From Nitrogeniibacter aestuarii (lineage in GTDB: Bacteria > Pseudomonadota > Gammaproteobacteria > Burkholderiales > Rhodocyclaceae): DNA of 64,000 bases. Made by a program: the position numbers and the translations under genes. Below are positions 33,997 through 45,028 of this stretch, piece by piece. The stretch lies in the NCBI RefSeq assembly GCF_017309585.1, contig NZ_CP071321.1, positions 1 through 64,000 of the forward strand, in the 5' to 3' direction. The notes beneath the pieces are model-generated. The model made no database searches. It worked only from the letters and a program-made list of their open reading frames with translations, and was not told the DNA's origin. Every line of letters begins with the position of its first letter. Position 1 is the first letter of the stretch.

Positions 33997-35988
33997 TCAG
34001 CGCGCACTGAGCCGTTGCCCGCGCTGCTGCATCACTTCGTCGTAGAGGCCGTAGTCACGCAGTTTCTGGTAGAGCGTGCTTTTGGCGATTGCCAGTTGTC
34101 GCGCCGCCCGGGTCAGGTTGCCGCCGGTGTCGGCGATGGTGCGGCGAATCAGCTCGGCCTCCATGTCGGTGATGCGTCCGGGGCTGTTCAGGGGCGTGAC
34201 GGCCGGCTGCGTCGGCATCGGCATGTCTTCGAACTCGGGCGGTAGCGTGTCGACGGTGAGATGCTCGCCATCACTGACCAGCAGCATGCTCTCGACCACA
34301 TTGCGCAGCTCGCGCACGTTGCCGGGCCACTCGTAGCTGGCCAGCCGAGCCAGTACCGCTTCATCCACGCTGGGCACCGGCAGGCCATGTCGTTCGGCAA
34401 AGTGAGCGAGGAAATGATCGACCAGGCGCGGCACGTCGCCGGGCCGGTCGCGCAGGGCGGGGATGCGGATGGAAGTGACCGCGACGCGGTAGTACAGATC
34501 CATGCGGAATCGCCCGTCGGCCACTTCCTGGCGCAGGTCGCGGTTGGTGGCCGCCACCAGCCGGAAATTGGTCTTGCGCGGGGCGTTCTCGCCCAGCCGG
34601 TAGATCTCCCCATGCTCGAGCACCCGCAGCAGATGGGGCTGCAGGTCCATGGGCATTTCGCCGATCTCGTCGAGGAACAGCGTACCGCCGTTGGCCGCCT
34701 CGATCTTGCCGATCAGGCCGCCGCGCCGCGCGCCGGTGAAGGCGCCGTCCACATAACCGAACAGCTCGCTGGCCAGCAGCTCTCGCGACAGCCCGCCGCA
34801 GTTGAGCGGCACGAAGGGCCCGTCGCCCACCGGGCTGGCGCGGTGAATGCCCTGGGCGAATTCCTCTTTGCCGACGCCGGTCTCGCCCAGCAGCAGTACC
34901 GGCACCTTCGAGCGCGCCAGCTGCCCGGCCTTGCGCACGGCGGTTTGCAGACCGCGGTCCCCGGTGACGATGTTGGCAAACCCGGCGGCGGGGGCCTCGC
35001 GGGGCTGGTCCGGCTGCTTGCGCACGCGGGCCAGCGAAGGCAAGGGCAGGATCAGCAGGGTGCCGATGCGCTCGCCCTGGGCTTCGACCGGCGCCAGCCA
35101 GTCCGGGCGCAGCCAGGGCGGCAGCTCGGCCGGGTCGCCATCGATGGCCAGGGCGGGAATCCGCCGTGGCTGGGCCAGGTCGAGGTCGGCGCCCAGCGAG
35201 GTGAGGACCGCCTGGGCATGGTTGTTGGCCTTGACCGGGAAGCCGCGCCGATCGAAGAGCACCACCGTGTCGGTGCCCGAAGACCAGTAGGGCAGCGCGG
35301 TTTCGAGCAGACGCAGACGCAGCTCCGTCTCGCGCATCTTGAGACGGCTCTCGATGCGGTTGGCGGTGGTCACCACCAGCGCCAGGCTCTGGCGGTTGTA
35401 GGTCTCCGACAGGCCGGAGACGTCCACGACCCCGAGAATCTCGCCGTCGATGGGATGGCGGATCACCATGGCCGAGCACGTCCAGCGCTTGATGCCGGCG
35501 CAGTAGTGCTCGGCCGAGTGGATCTGCACCGGCTCACCCACCGCCAGCGCGGTGCCGATGGCGTTGGTGCCGCAGATGCGCTCGGTCCACGAAACGCCGG
35601 GCAGCAGGTGGATGTTCTCGGCGGCGCCCACGGTGCGGGTGTCGCCTTCCATGCTCAGGATGGTCGACTGGGTGTCGGCCAGCGCCATGACGGTGCCGGT
35701 TTCGGCGAGAAAATCCCGCGCGCAGGCCATGATCGGCGCACTCGCCTCCAGCAGCTCGGCATGGGTGTGGCGCAGGGATTCGAGCCGCGATTCGGTGAGT
35801 GGGGGCGGGGCGCTGCGTTTGTCGGGGTCGACGTTGTGGTCGCGACACCGCCGCCAGGAGCCTTCCACCAGACTGCGCAGGGCGTCGTCGGGCCGACCAC
35901 TTCCGTCCAGAAAGCGCTCCCAGGCATTCATTACGGCCGAGTCGTTCCCGGGCTCGGAAAACCGTTGCCCGTCGTGTGTCTCCGTCAT
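33997..35988 (-). CDS. acxR: Sigma-54-dependent activator of the acetone operon (AcoR type)
   Basis: A 663-residue enhancer-binding protein. The N-terminal GAF-like sensor (about 60-330) contains CGTNAIGTAL and HYCAGIKRWTCSAMVI, as in AcoR/AcxR. The AAA+ domain has Walker A GETGVGKE, the sigma-54 contact loop DGAFTGARRGG and LFLDEIGEMP. The C-terminal Fis helix-turn-helix is GNLTRAARQLAIAKSTLYQKL. It is the last gene before the acs-adh-acxCBA operon on the same strand, and that operon has a sigma-54 promoter at 44754-44768, so control of acetone carboxylase is very likely. Confidence 0.9.
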   Translation of the reverse strand: MTETHDGQRFSEPGNDSAVMNAWERFLDGSGRPDDALRSLVEGSWRRCRDHNVDPDKRSAPPPLTESRLESLRHTHAELLEASAPIMACARDFLAETGTVMALADTQSTILSMEGDTRTVGAAENIHLLPGVSWTERICGTNAIGTALAVGEPVQIHSAEHYCAGIKRWTCSAMVIRHPIDGEILGVVDVSGLSETYNRQSLALVVTTANRIESRLKMRETELRLRLLETALPYWSSGTDTVVLFDRRGFPVKANNHAQAVLTSLGADLDLAQPRRIPALAIDGDPAELPPWLRPDWLAPVEAQGERIGTLLILPLPSLARVRKQPDQPREAPAAGFANIVTGDRGLQTAVRKAGQLARSKVPVLLLGETGVGKEEFAQGIHRASPVGDGPFVPLNCGGLSRELLASELFGYVDGAFTGARRGGLIGKIEAANGGTLFLDEIGEMPMDLQPHLLRVLEHGEIYRLGENAPRKTNFRLVAATNRDLRQEVADGRFRMDLYYRVAVTSIRIPALRDRPGDVPRLVDHFLAHFAERHGLPVPSVDEAVLARLASYEWPGNVRELRNVVESMLLVSDGEHLTVDTLPPEFEDMPMPTQPAVTPLNSPGRITDMEAELIRRTIADTGGNLTRAARQLAIAKSTLYQKLRDYGLYDEVMQQRGQRLSAR

Positions 35989-36263
35989 GCTCAGATCTCC
36001 TCCTCGTGGAAACCGGCATCCGGATGCTCGTGTGGCGTGTGAAGATCGTTGCTGCGTCTTCTCCGTGATGCGGGTTTCGTGCCTGACGTGGTGAGCTTAC
36101 GCCCACGCGGACCGGGGAAACACCCGGTCATTGGCACCCACAGATTAAAGCAAACGAGATGCCAAATGGGATATGGGCACGCGCCCCGAGGGCGAAGGCC
36201 CGTGTGCGGGGCCTCCGCGGGCAGTTGCCGGGCGCAGGAAAGGGGGTGGTGGTGGTAAGCGGG

Positions 36264-36313
36264 CGTCCGGTTTTCGAACGATCGACCGACGGACGGCGTT
36301 CGAAAACCGGACG
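36264..36313. repeat. 17-bp perfect inverted repeat between acxR and acs
   Basis: CGTCCGGTTTTCGAACG at 36264 and its exact complement at 36297 enclose 16 bases. TTTTGTTT follows on the plus strand only, yet both flanking genes run on the minus strand. It may end acs transcripts as a hairpin without a U-run, or bind a dimeric regulator upstream of acxR. The rest of the 336-bp gap (35989-36324) shows nothing else clear. Confidence 0.6.
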
Positions 36314-36324
36314 TTTTGTTTCAA

Positions 36325-38310
<1,986 letters not shown>

Positions 38311-38339
38311 GGGGGCATGTCCTCCGGGGTGAATGCCGA

Positions 38340-39377
38340 TCAGGCTTCGAGAATGACCTTCATCGCTTTCTCGCGGGCCGCGTCACCGAACACGCGGTAC
38401 GCCTCTTCGATCTGATCCAGTGCAAAGCGGTGGGTGATGAGCGAGGCCGGTGCCAGGGTGCCGGCCTGGACGGTCTGCAGCAGCATCGGGGTGGTGCTGG
38501 TGTTGACCAGCCCGGTGGTGAGGGTGATGTTGCGGATCCACAGTTTTTCGAGGTGCAGACTCACCGGTGCGCCATGGACGCCCACATTGGCGATGTGACC
38601 GCCGGGGGCGATGACCTCCTGACACAGATCGAAGGTCGCCGGGATGCCCACCGCCTCGATCGCCACGTCGACACCGCGCCCGTCGGTGAGCGCCATGAGG
38701 GCGCTGGGCACGTCGTCGGTGGCCGGATTGAAGGTATGCGTGGCCCCGAGCCGGTGGGCGGTGTCGAGCCGGTTGGCGTCCATGTCCACCATCACCAGGC
38801 GGGCCGGCGAGTAGAACTGCGCGGTGAGCAGGGCGGCCATGCCGACCGGACCGGCACCGACGATGACCACCGTGTCACCCGGCTTGACCTGACCGTTGAG
38901 GACCCCGATTTCCAGCCCCGTGGGCAGGATGTCGCTGAGCATCACCAGCGCTTCTTCATCGGCGCCCTCGGGAATGGGGTGCAGGCTGTTGTCGGCGTGG
39001 GGAATGCGCACGCGCTCGGCCTGGGTGCCGTCGATGAGGTGACCGAGAATCCAGCCGCCGTCCTCGCAGTGCGCGTAGAGCTGGCGCTTGCAGTTGCCGC
39101 AGCGGCCGCAGGCACTGATGCACGAGATGAGCACCCGGTCGCCGGGCTTGAAGTTGCTCACGCCATCGCCTACGGCTTCGACAATGCCCACCCCTTCGTG
39201 GCCCAGGGTGCGCCCCGGCTCGACGGTGGGGACGTCGCCCTTGAGGATGTGCAGGTCGGTGCCGCAGATGGTGGTGCGCGTGATGCGGACGATGGCATCG
39301 GTGGGTTTGTGGATGACGGGCTCGGCCTTGTCCTGCCAGGCGAACCGGCCCGGCCCTTGATAGACGAGTGCTTTCAT
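38340..39377 (-). CDS. Zinc-dependent secondary alcohol dehydrogenase
   Basis: A 345-residue medium-chain dehydrogenase. The catalytic zinc site is TTICGTDLHILKGD with GHEGVGIVEAVG, the structural zinc ligands are in CGRCGNCKRQLYAHC, and the NAD fold has VIVGAGPVGMAALL with an acidic residue (VMVDMDANRL) that favours NAD+. In an acetone operon the natural reaction is 2-propanol to acetone. ATG 39377 has GGAG 5 bp upstream; a longer open frame to 39443 passes through a terminator and is rejected. Confidence 0.87.
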   Translation of the reverse strand: MKALVYQGPGRFAWQDKAEPVIHKPTDAIVRITRTTICGTDLHILKGDVPTVEPGRTLGHEGVGIVEAVGDGVSNFKPGDRVLISCISACGRCGNCKRQLYAHCEDGGWILGHLIDGTQAERVRIPHADNSLHPIPEGADEEALVMLSDILPTGLEIGVLNGQVKPGDTVVIVGAGPVGMAALLTAQFYSPARLVMVDMDANRLDTAHRLGATHTFNPATDDVPSALMALTDGRGVDVAIEAVGIPATFDLCQEVIAPGGHIANVGVHGAPVSLHLEKLWIRNITLTTGLVNTSTTPMLLQTVQAGTLAPASLITHRFALDQIEEAYRVFGDAAREKAMKVILEA

Positions 39378-39390
39378 GAAGACTCCGGGG

Positions 39391-39427
39391 AAAAAGAGCC
39401 GGCGCGGTCCGGTCACGCCGCGCCGGC
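39391..39427 (-). terminator. Hairpin with U-run inside the acetone operon
   Basis: On the minus strand a 10-bp GC stem (GCCGGCGCGG / CCGCGCCGGC, 10-base loop) is followed directly by TCTTTTTCCCC, only about 15 bp before the adh start. A functional terminator here would cut the message between acxC and adh, leaving adh-acs dependent on read-through. It therefore looks like an attenuator. Confidence 0.65.
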
Positions 39428-39485
39428 GGGGAGAGACGTACAAAAGGGGAGCGGCCCCGCGCCCGGGGGCGCGAGGCGTGGCCGG

Positions 39486-39992
39486 TCAGGCGGCCTTTTC
39501 GGGGACGGGCAGGCCGACCCACTCATCGTAGAAGGCTTCGATGTCGGGCTCGAAGTCGTGGATCACCGGGTACCACGGGGTCGGTGCTTCGACGTCGTGC
39601 ATGGTCCCGCAGGTGGGGCAGTAGTACTCGCGATAGACCTGCCAGGCGGTGTCCGGGGCCATCAGCTTCGGATAGACCTCGGTCATGGCCTCTTCGGTGT
39701 CACGCACATACACCACCGCGTTGAGTTTCCAGTTCTCGCGATAGTCGCCGAACTCGTGGCCGCAGTCGCACTTGGTGACCCACTGCTTGGTGTCGGCGTT
39801 CTGGGCGATGTACAGGTGCGGGCCCAGCGGCAGGACGATCCGGTCCTTCCAACTCACCTTCTTTTGCAGGGCTTCCACGTAGAGGGAGAAGCGCTCGTTG
39901 TCCTTGGGCATGGCCAGCATGCGCATGGTGGTGTCCCAGTCGAGCTTGCCTTCGGTGAGTTTGGCGACCTGTTCTTTCGTGTAGGTAGACAT
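39486..39992 (-). CDS. acxC: Acetone carboxylase gamma subunit
   Basis: The 168-residue small subunit of the alpha2-beta2-gamma2 acetone carboxylase. It shows the metal-binding cysteines CDCGHEFGDYRENW and YYCPTCGTMHDVE, and conserved DTAWQVYREY and FEPDIEAFYDEW. AAGGAG stands 9 bp before ATG 39992. The frame stays open upstream into a repeat, which I treat as non-coding. It lies after acxB with a 195-bp gap filled by a palindromic repeat. Confidence 0.95.
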   Translation of the reverse strand: MSTYTKEQVAKLTEGKLDWDTTMRMLAMPKDNERFSLYVEALQKKVSWKDRIVLPLGPHLYIAQNADTKQWVTKCDCGHEFGDYRENWKLNAVVYVRDTEEAMTEVYPKLMAPDTAWQVYREYYCPTCGTMHDVEAPTPWYPVIHDFEPDIEAFYDEWVGLPVPEKAA

Positions 39993-40023
39993 CGTGTTGA
40001 CTCCTTGAATTGGGTTGTTTGGC

Positions 40024-40180
40024 TGCTGACCCCACCCCCATCCCGGCCTTCCCCCTGAGGGGGAAGGGGCGTGACCCCGGGCGGCATGCTGCGTGCGCAG
40101 GGCCTCCCTCCCCTTCAAGGGGAAGGTCGCGCCAGCGACGTTTGCGATTGGACGGGCCGGGGTGGGGATGGGTTGGTCAG
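40024..40180. repeat. Nested palindromic intergenic repeat, copy 2, inside acx operon
   Basis: Imperfect outer arms (GCTGACCCCACCCCCATCCC at the left, the complement of GGGGATGGGTTGGTCAGC at the right) enclose hairpins CCTTCCCCC-TGA-GGGGGAAGG (40047-40067) and TCCCCTT-C-AAGGGGA (40109-40123). The inner motif matches the repeat at 20.2-20.3 kb. Lying between acxB and acxC, it would form strong structure in the operon mRNA. Confidence 0.68.
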
Positions 40181-40187
40181 CGGCCCA

Positions 40188-42512
40188 TCACTCTTCGACC
40201 AGCGTTACCGTGCGCACGTCGGGCATCTTGGCCAGGTCCATGCGGTAGGTGCTCCCGTAGGACGGCACGTCCAGTTCGTCCTCGGTCAGGTTCCAGTCCG
40301 CCGGCAGGTTCCAGAAGGTCTTGAACTGGTTCAGGAACTTCTTCGACAGGCCGAAGCTGGTGGCGAACATGTGCTTGACCTGGGCACTGGCGTGCTTGGT
40401 GACGATGCGTTCGCGCTCTTCGTGCATCCAGTCGCGGGTGGGCACGGCGCGGGCGAGCCGTTCCTTGCGTACTTCAGCACGCCGAGCCTTCGTCGCCTCG
40501 GCATCGACGCTCCACACGCCCTTGTCGTCCTGACTGACCACGGCGCCATAGACCTTGCGGGCGTACTCAGGGAGCAGCCATGCGTTGTTCAGGTCGCGCG
40601 CGATGGCGTCCGGTTCGCGGTCGAGGGGGTCGCCGTAGCCGGGGCCGCCACGCAGGTAGTTCAGGTACAGGTCGTAGTTCTCGTAGCAGTCCTCGGTGGT
40701 CATGCACTGGTGGTCGCGCTTGACCCGGGCACCGGCATCGATGTGGCGTTCGTAGTCCGGTGCGTCCGGATTCACGTCGGCGCCCAGCGGCAGGCTGTCA
40801 CCCACCACGATGCGCTGCTCGAGACCCGTCTTGTGGGCCTCGAAGCGGTAGCCGGTGGCGGACGGGTAGCCACCCATCAGGCCCCAGTCGCTGTTCATGA
40901 AGCCGTTGCCCATGAAGAACATGGTCCAGTCCTGCGCCTTCCAGACCATGCGCAGGGTCTCGAAGCCGCAGCCACCGCGGTACTGGCCGTAGCCGCCGGA
41001 GTTGCACTTGGCGTTGCGACCGAGGTAGAGCAGCGGTTCGGCCATCTCCCAGATCTCGATGTCGCCCATGTCGCCTTCCGGGTTCCAGATGGCGGCGGCA
41101 TGGTTAAGCCCGTCGCGGATGGCGGTGGCGCCGGTCCCGCAGGAAGAGGCTTCGAAGGAGTTGACCGCGTGGATCTCGCCGTCCTGGTTGATGCCGCCGC
41201 CCTGCAGCCAGTTGGAGGTGTTGGCGTTGCCGGCATTGACCTCTTCCAGATAGCCGCGGCTGAAGTAGGCCTGGGACAGGCCGCGCCACATGGTGGTCCA
41301 GGCCGAGACCAGGAAGTGCCAGGCATAGGCGTGGCCGGTGCGGCGGTCGTCCGGGTTGTTCCAGCCGCCCTTGGGCATGTGGAATTCGGTGCCGTAGTAG
41401 GCGCCGTCGTTGATGCGCTGGGTGGGCACCAGGGTCTGGGTCATCATCACCCAGATGCCGCTGGTGAAGGCCACCTGGTGGGCGTTGTAGCTGTGCCAGC
41501 CCCAGCGGCTGGCGCCCTCGAAGTCGAGGCGCCAGGTGCCGTCCTTGCGGATCTCCATCTCCACCGGGGCATGCATGATGGTGTCGAGCTTGGCAAAGGC
41601 GTTGGATGTCTGCACGTCTTCATGGGCGTAGGGCACGTCCACGAAGGCCACCTTGCGGTAGGTGCCCGGCAGGGTCATGGCCTTGAGGCGGGTGGAGAGG
41701 CCGCGACGGCCTTCCTCAATGACCTCGAAGGCGAACTTTTCGTAGGCCTCCAGGCCGTCTTCGGCGATCACCTCTTCGACCAGCTCGCGGATCATGTGGC
41801 AGCCGGCGATGCGGGTCTTCTCGTCGAGAATCCAGTACTTGGGCGTGCGCACCGAACGCTGAGACTCATGCAGCCAGTCGCGCAGCGGGGTGTCGTTCAC
41901 CCCGGTCTTGCGGCAGGTGATCATGTAGCCGTCGCCGAAGCGCTGGGTCTGACCGGTGGACATGGAGCCCGGGGTGACCGCGCCGGTGTCGATCACGTGG
42001 GTCACTCCGCCCACCCAGCCGATCAGCTTGCCTTCATGGAAGATCGGCACGATGGTGGCGATGTCGCACGGGTGCACGTTGCCGATCGAGCAATCGTTGT
42101 TGGTGAACATGTCGCCGGGGTTGATGCCGGGGTTGGCCTCCCAGTTGTTCTCGATCATGTACTTGATCGCGGCGCCCATGGTGCCCACGTGGATGATGAT
42201 GCCGGTGGAGGTCAGGATGCAGTCCCCGGCGGCGTTGTAGAGGGTGAAGCACAGCTCGCCTTCCTGCTCCACGATCGGGCTGGCGGCGATCTTCTTGGCG
42301 GTTTCGCGGGCATGCACCAGGCCGCCGCGCAGCTTGGAGAACAGCTTCTCGTAGCGGATCGGGTCGGCCTCGCGCAGCTCCAGGTGCTCCAGGCCGTTGT
42401 AGTAGCCGGTGTCCTTGGTGCGCTCGAGAATGGCGTCGCGGTACTGCTTCAGGGTCTGACCGGTGCCGAGCAGATTGGCGAAGCCGGTTTCCTTGCTGGT
42501 CATCATGTTCAT
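40188..42512 (-). CDS. acxB: Acetone carboxylase alpha subunit (HyuB-like)
   Basis: A 774-residue subunit related to hydantoinase B, which with AcxA and AcxC carboxylates acetone to acetoacetate using ATP, bicarbonate and Mn. Features: GELCFTLYNAAGDCILTSTG, NDCSIGNVHPCDIATIVPIF, the glycine-rich RGGCGFETLRMVW and the C-terminal RGGPGYGDPLDREPDAI. ATG 42512 follows a GGAGACAACC site and gives the N-terminus MNMMTSKETGFANLLGTGQT; the longer open frame overlaps acxA. It starts 23 bp after acxA. Confidence 0.96.
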   Translation of the reverse strand: MNMMTSKETGFANLLGTGQTLKQYRDAILERTKDTGYYNGLEHLELREADPIRYEKLFSKLRGGLVHARETAKKIAASPIVEQEGELCFTLYNAAGDCILTSTGIIIHVGTMGAAIKYMIENNWEANPGINPGDMFTNNDCSIGNVHPCDIATIVPIFHEGKLIGWVGGVTHVIDTGAVTPGSMSTGQTQRFGDGYMITCRKTGVNDTPLRDWLHESQRSVRTPKYWILDEKTRIAGCHMIRELVEEVIAEDGLEAYEKFAFEVIEEGRRGLSTRLKAMTLPGTYRKVAFVDVPYAHEDVQTSNAFAKLDTIMHAPVEMEIRKDGTWRLDFEGASRWGWHSYNAHQVAFTSGIWVMMTQTLVPTQRINDGAYYGTEFHMPKGGWNNPDDRRTGHAYAWHFLVSAWTTMWRGLSQAYFSRGYLEEVNAGNANTSNWLQGGGINQDGEIHAVNSFEASSCGTGATAIRDGLNHAAAIWNPEGDMGDIEIWEMAEPLLYLGRNAKCNSGGYGQYRGGCGFETLRMVWKAQDWTMFFMGNGFMNSDWGLMGGYPSATGYRFEAHKTGLEQRIVVGDSLPLGADVNPDAPDYERHIDAGARVKRDHQCMTTEDCYENYDLYLNYLRGGPGYGDPLDREPDAIARDLNNAWLLPEYARKVYGAVVSQDDKGVWSVDAEATKARRAEVRKERLARAVPTRDWMHEERERIVTKHASAQVKHMFATSFGLSKKFLNQFKTFWNLPADWNLTEDELDVPSYGSTYRMDLAKMPDVRTVTLVEE

Positions 42513-42535
42513 GGTTGTCTCCTTGAGAAGCGGGC

Positions 42536-44689
42536 TCAGGCCTTCACTTCCTTGAGGTGGAACAGGCGGTGCTTGTCGAGGCGGGTGGCGAAGCCCTCGG
42601 GCACGACAAAGGTGGTGGCATCGGATTCGATGATGGCGGGGCCGCTGATCTCGTTGCCCGGCTTGAGCGATTCCATCTTCCACAGCACCGCATCGACCCA
42701 CTTGCCCTTGCGGTAGAACGGGCGGGTGCCCAGGTGGGCGGCTTCGGGCGGCGTGGGGCCGGCCTCTTCGTCTTCGGGCAGGGTGGGCTTCTGCACCACC
42801 ACCAGGCCGCGCATGATGGCGCCGGTGACCGAGAAGCCCAGCTCCGGCGAACGGGCGGAGCTGGCATAGACGCGGGAGTAGGTTTCCTCATACGCCTCGA
42901 CCATCTTGTCCCAGTCCTCGGCCGTAGCGGCGCCGGTGATCGGGGAGTCGATTTCCAGATCGTTGAGCTGGCCCATGTACTGCATGCGATAGCCCGGGCG
43001 CAGGATCACGTCTTCGGCCTTGAAGCCGTTGATGACGAATTCCTCCACCACCTTGGCGGCCAGTTCTTCCCAGGCGGCCTGGATGGTCTGGGCGCCGACG
43101 ATCTTTTCCTCGTCGCTGCCATGCTGTGCCACGGCCACATCCACACTCTTGTCGTAGCGATACTCGAAGTCGGCGCAGGCGCAGCCGAAGGCCGAGAAGC
43201 CGGCGGCCCAGGCGGGCACGATCACGTCCTTGAAGCCGGCGCCCTCGGTGTAGCCATAGGTGTGCACCGGGCCGGCACCGCCGTAGGAGAAGCACACGAA
43301 ATCCGAGGCGTTGTAGCCCTTGGCGCTGATGTTGGCGCGCAGGTAGTCACGCAGTTGCAGGTCGAGCAGTTCGATCACGCCGGAGGCGGCATCTTCCACC
43401 GACAGGCCCAGCGGGTCGGCCAGCTGTGCCTTGATGTGCTGACGGGCGCGTTCCACGTCCAGGGTGATGGCGCCGCCGAGGAAGTTGTCCGGGTTCAGAT
43501 AGCCGAGCACCACATGGCAGTCGGAGACCGACACCGTGTCGAGCCCGCTTTCGGGCCAGCAGGTGCCCACGCGATAGCCGGCCGAATCCGGGCCGAGCTT
43601 GATGCCGCCGCTGTACGGGTCGATGCGCACGAAGCTGCCCGCACCGGCCCCGACCGAATCCATTGCCACCAGCGGCAGCGACAGCACCAGGCGCGCCATG
43701 TCCGGGTCGGACTGGATCGAGAACTTGCCCTTGGTGATCAGCGCCATGTCGAAGGAGGTGCCGCCGATATCGGAGCAGGCGATGTTGTCGTAGCCCAGGG
43801 TCTCGCCCAGCAGCTTGGAGCCGATCACCCCGCCGATGGGGCCGGAGACGATGGTGCGCGCCAGTTCCTTGGCTTTCCAGCTGATGGTGCCGCCGTGGGT
43901 AGCCATCACGCGCAGGTCGAATTTGGCGCCATGCTTCTTGAAGCGGTCGCTCACCTTCTTGAGCGTCTGGCGCGAGGGCTCGGCTGCATAGGCTTCGAGC
44001 ACCGTGGTGTTCATGCGGTGGCTTTCCTTGCGCGAGGGGTAGTAGTCCACCGAGGCAAACACCGGAATGTCCACGCCCATGGCCGACAGTTCTTCGCGGC
44101 AGACGTCGCGGGCGCGCTTCTCGTTGATCTCGTTCTTGTGCGACTGGAGCAGGCAGATGACGATGGCCTGGGCGCCGGATTCGACCAGTTCGCGGGTGGC
44201 CTGGCGCACCTCGTTCTCGCGCAGCGGGATCACGATCTGACCCTGCACATCGGTGCGCTCGGTCACGCCCCGGGTGCGTGACAGCGGCACCAGCGGCTCG
44301 TCGTAGCGGTGGGTGTTCAGGTGGATGCGGTCTTCAAGCGCGTAGCCCAGATAGCTCTGGATCGCCCGCCCCATGGAGTGGACCTGCTCGAAGCCCTTGT
44401 TGCACATCAGGCCGACGTCCAGGCCGCGACGCTGGACCACCCGGTTGAGCATGGCGGTGCCCGAATACACGCAGGTGACCAGCTCGGGGTACACCTGGTC
44501 CACATCGCGACTCCAGTGGGCCAGGGCGTCCTGGGACGAATTGAAGATGGCGAGCGACTCGTCCGCCGGGTTGCTTTGCGCCTTGCCGACCACGAAGCGG
44601 CCGTCTTCACGCACGAAGAAGGTGTCGGTCATCGTGCCGCCGGCATCGATCCCCATCACCTCTACGCGAGATGCAGTCTGGACTTCCAT
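42536..44689 (-). CDS. acxA: Acetone carboxylase beta subunit (HyuA-like)
   Basis: A 717-residue ATP-using subunit with the hydantoinase A fold. It has the actin-like phosphate loops VMGIDAGGTMTDTFFV at the start and CSDIGGTSFDMALI near residue 310, and FSYGGAGPVHTYGY. It activates acetone and bicarbonate together with AcxB. I prefer ATG 44689, which has GGAG 6 bp before it, over the in-frame ATG 44701 lacking one. It is the first gene of the operon acxA-acxB-acxC-adh-acs and lies about 50 bp downstream of a sigma-54 promoter. Confidence 0.96.
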   Translation of the reverse strand: MEVQTASRVEVMGIDAGGTMTDTFFVREDGRFVVGKAQSNPADESLAIFNSSQDALAHWSRDVDQVYPELVTCVYSGTAMLNRVVQRRGLDVGLMCNKGFEQVHSMGRAIQSYLGYALEDRIHLNTHRYDEPLVPLSRTRGVTERTDVQGQIVIPLRENEVRQATRELVESGAQAIVICLLQSHKNEINEKRARDVCREELSAMGVDIPVFASVDYYPSRKESHRMNTTVLEAYAAEPSRQTLKKVSDRFKKHGAKFDLRVMATHGGTISWKAKELARTIVSGPIGGVIGSKLLGETLGYDNIACSDIGGTSFDMALITKGKFSIQSDPDMARLVLSLPLVAMDSVGAGAGSFVRIDPYSGGIKLGPDSAGYRVGTCWPESGLDTVSVSDCHVVLGYLNPDNFLGGAITLDVERARQHIKAQLADPLGLSVEDAASGVIELLDLQLRDYLRANISAKGYNASDFVCFSYGGAGPVHTYGYTEGAGFKDVIVPAWAAGFSAFGCACADFEYRYDKSVDVAVAQHGSDEEKIVGAQTIQAAWEELAAKVVEEFVINGFKAEDVILRPGYRMQYMGQLNDLEIDSPITGAATAEDWDKMVEAYEETYSRVYASSARSPELGFSVTGAIMRGLVVVQKPTLPEDEEAGPTPPEAAHLGTRPFYRKGKWVDAVLWKMESLKPGNEISGPAIIESDATTFVVPEGFATRLDKHRLFHLKEVKA

Positions 44690-44753
44690 GTTTGTCTCCA
44701 TTGCGAATTATTTGAGTGGCGCAGTGCACGTGGCGCCGCACCGTCTCTTCATT

Positions 44754-44768
44754 TGCAATGGCTGTGCC
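44754..44768 (-). promoter_or_regulatory. Sigma-54 promoter of the acetone operon
   Basis: The minus strand reads GGCACAGCCATTGCA, a match to the sigma-54 -24/-12 consensus (GGCAC-N5-TTGCA) with exact spacing. Transcription should begin near 44743, about 54 bp before acxA. The nearby AcxR is a sigma-54 activator, so promoter and activator fit. The remaining 327-bp gap up to 45028 holds one further palindrome and no gene. Confidence 0.82.
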
Positions 44769-44837
44769 TGCATCGGGCTGTTGCGTTGCCGCACGGCGTC
44801 ATCGGCCCGTGGCCGGGGCGTTGAAGTGTCGGGGCGT

Positions 44838-44855
44838 GATGCATTGCAATACATC
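44838..44855. promoter_or_regulatory. Candidate AcxR upstream activating site
   Basis: An 18-bp palindrome, GATGCATTGCAATACATC, with one mismatched pair, flanked by GTGTC (44826) and GACAC (44856). It lies about 80 bp upstream of the sigma-54 promoter, a usual distance for an enhancer bound by an AcoR-type activator. Binding by AcxR is inferred. Confidence 0.5.
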
Positions 44856-45028
44856 GACACCTGACGATGCTGCGGATCGAAAGACGCTGAACGGACGGAA
44901 ATCGAACGTCTTGGCGACGGGGGGAGGCGGCGTTGGCCAGCGCGCTTGTGAGCGTTCGGGGGCGATGCGAGAATGGACCGGCGTCCTCCATCGAACGAAG
45001 TGCGAATGAGCCTTGAAACGTCCCGCAC

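Noticed and set aside
40071..42716. 881-codon open frame on the plus strand opposite acxB
   Set aside because: Antisense shadow of acxB; composition is typical of reverse frames and it begins inside an intergenic repeat.
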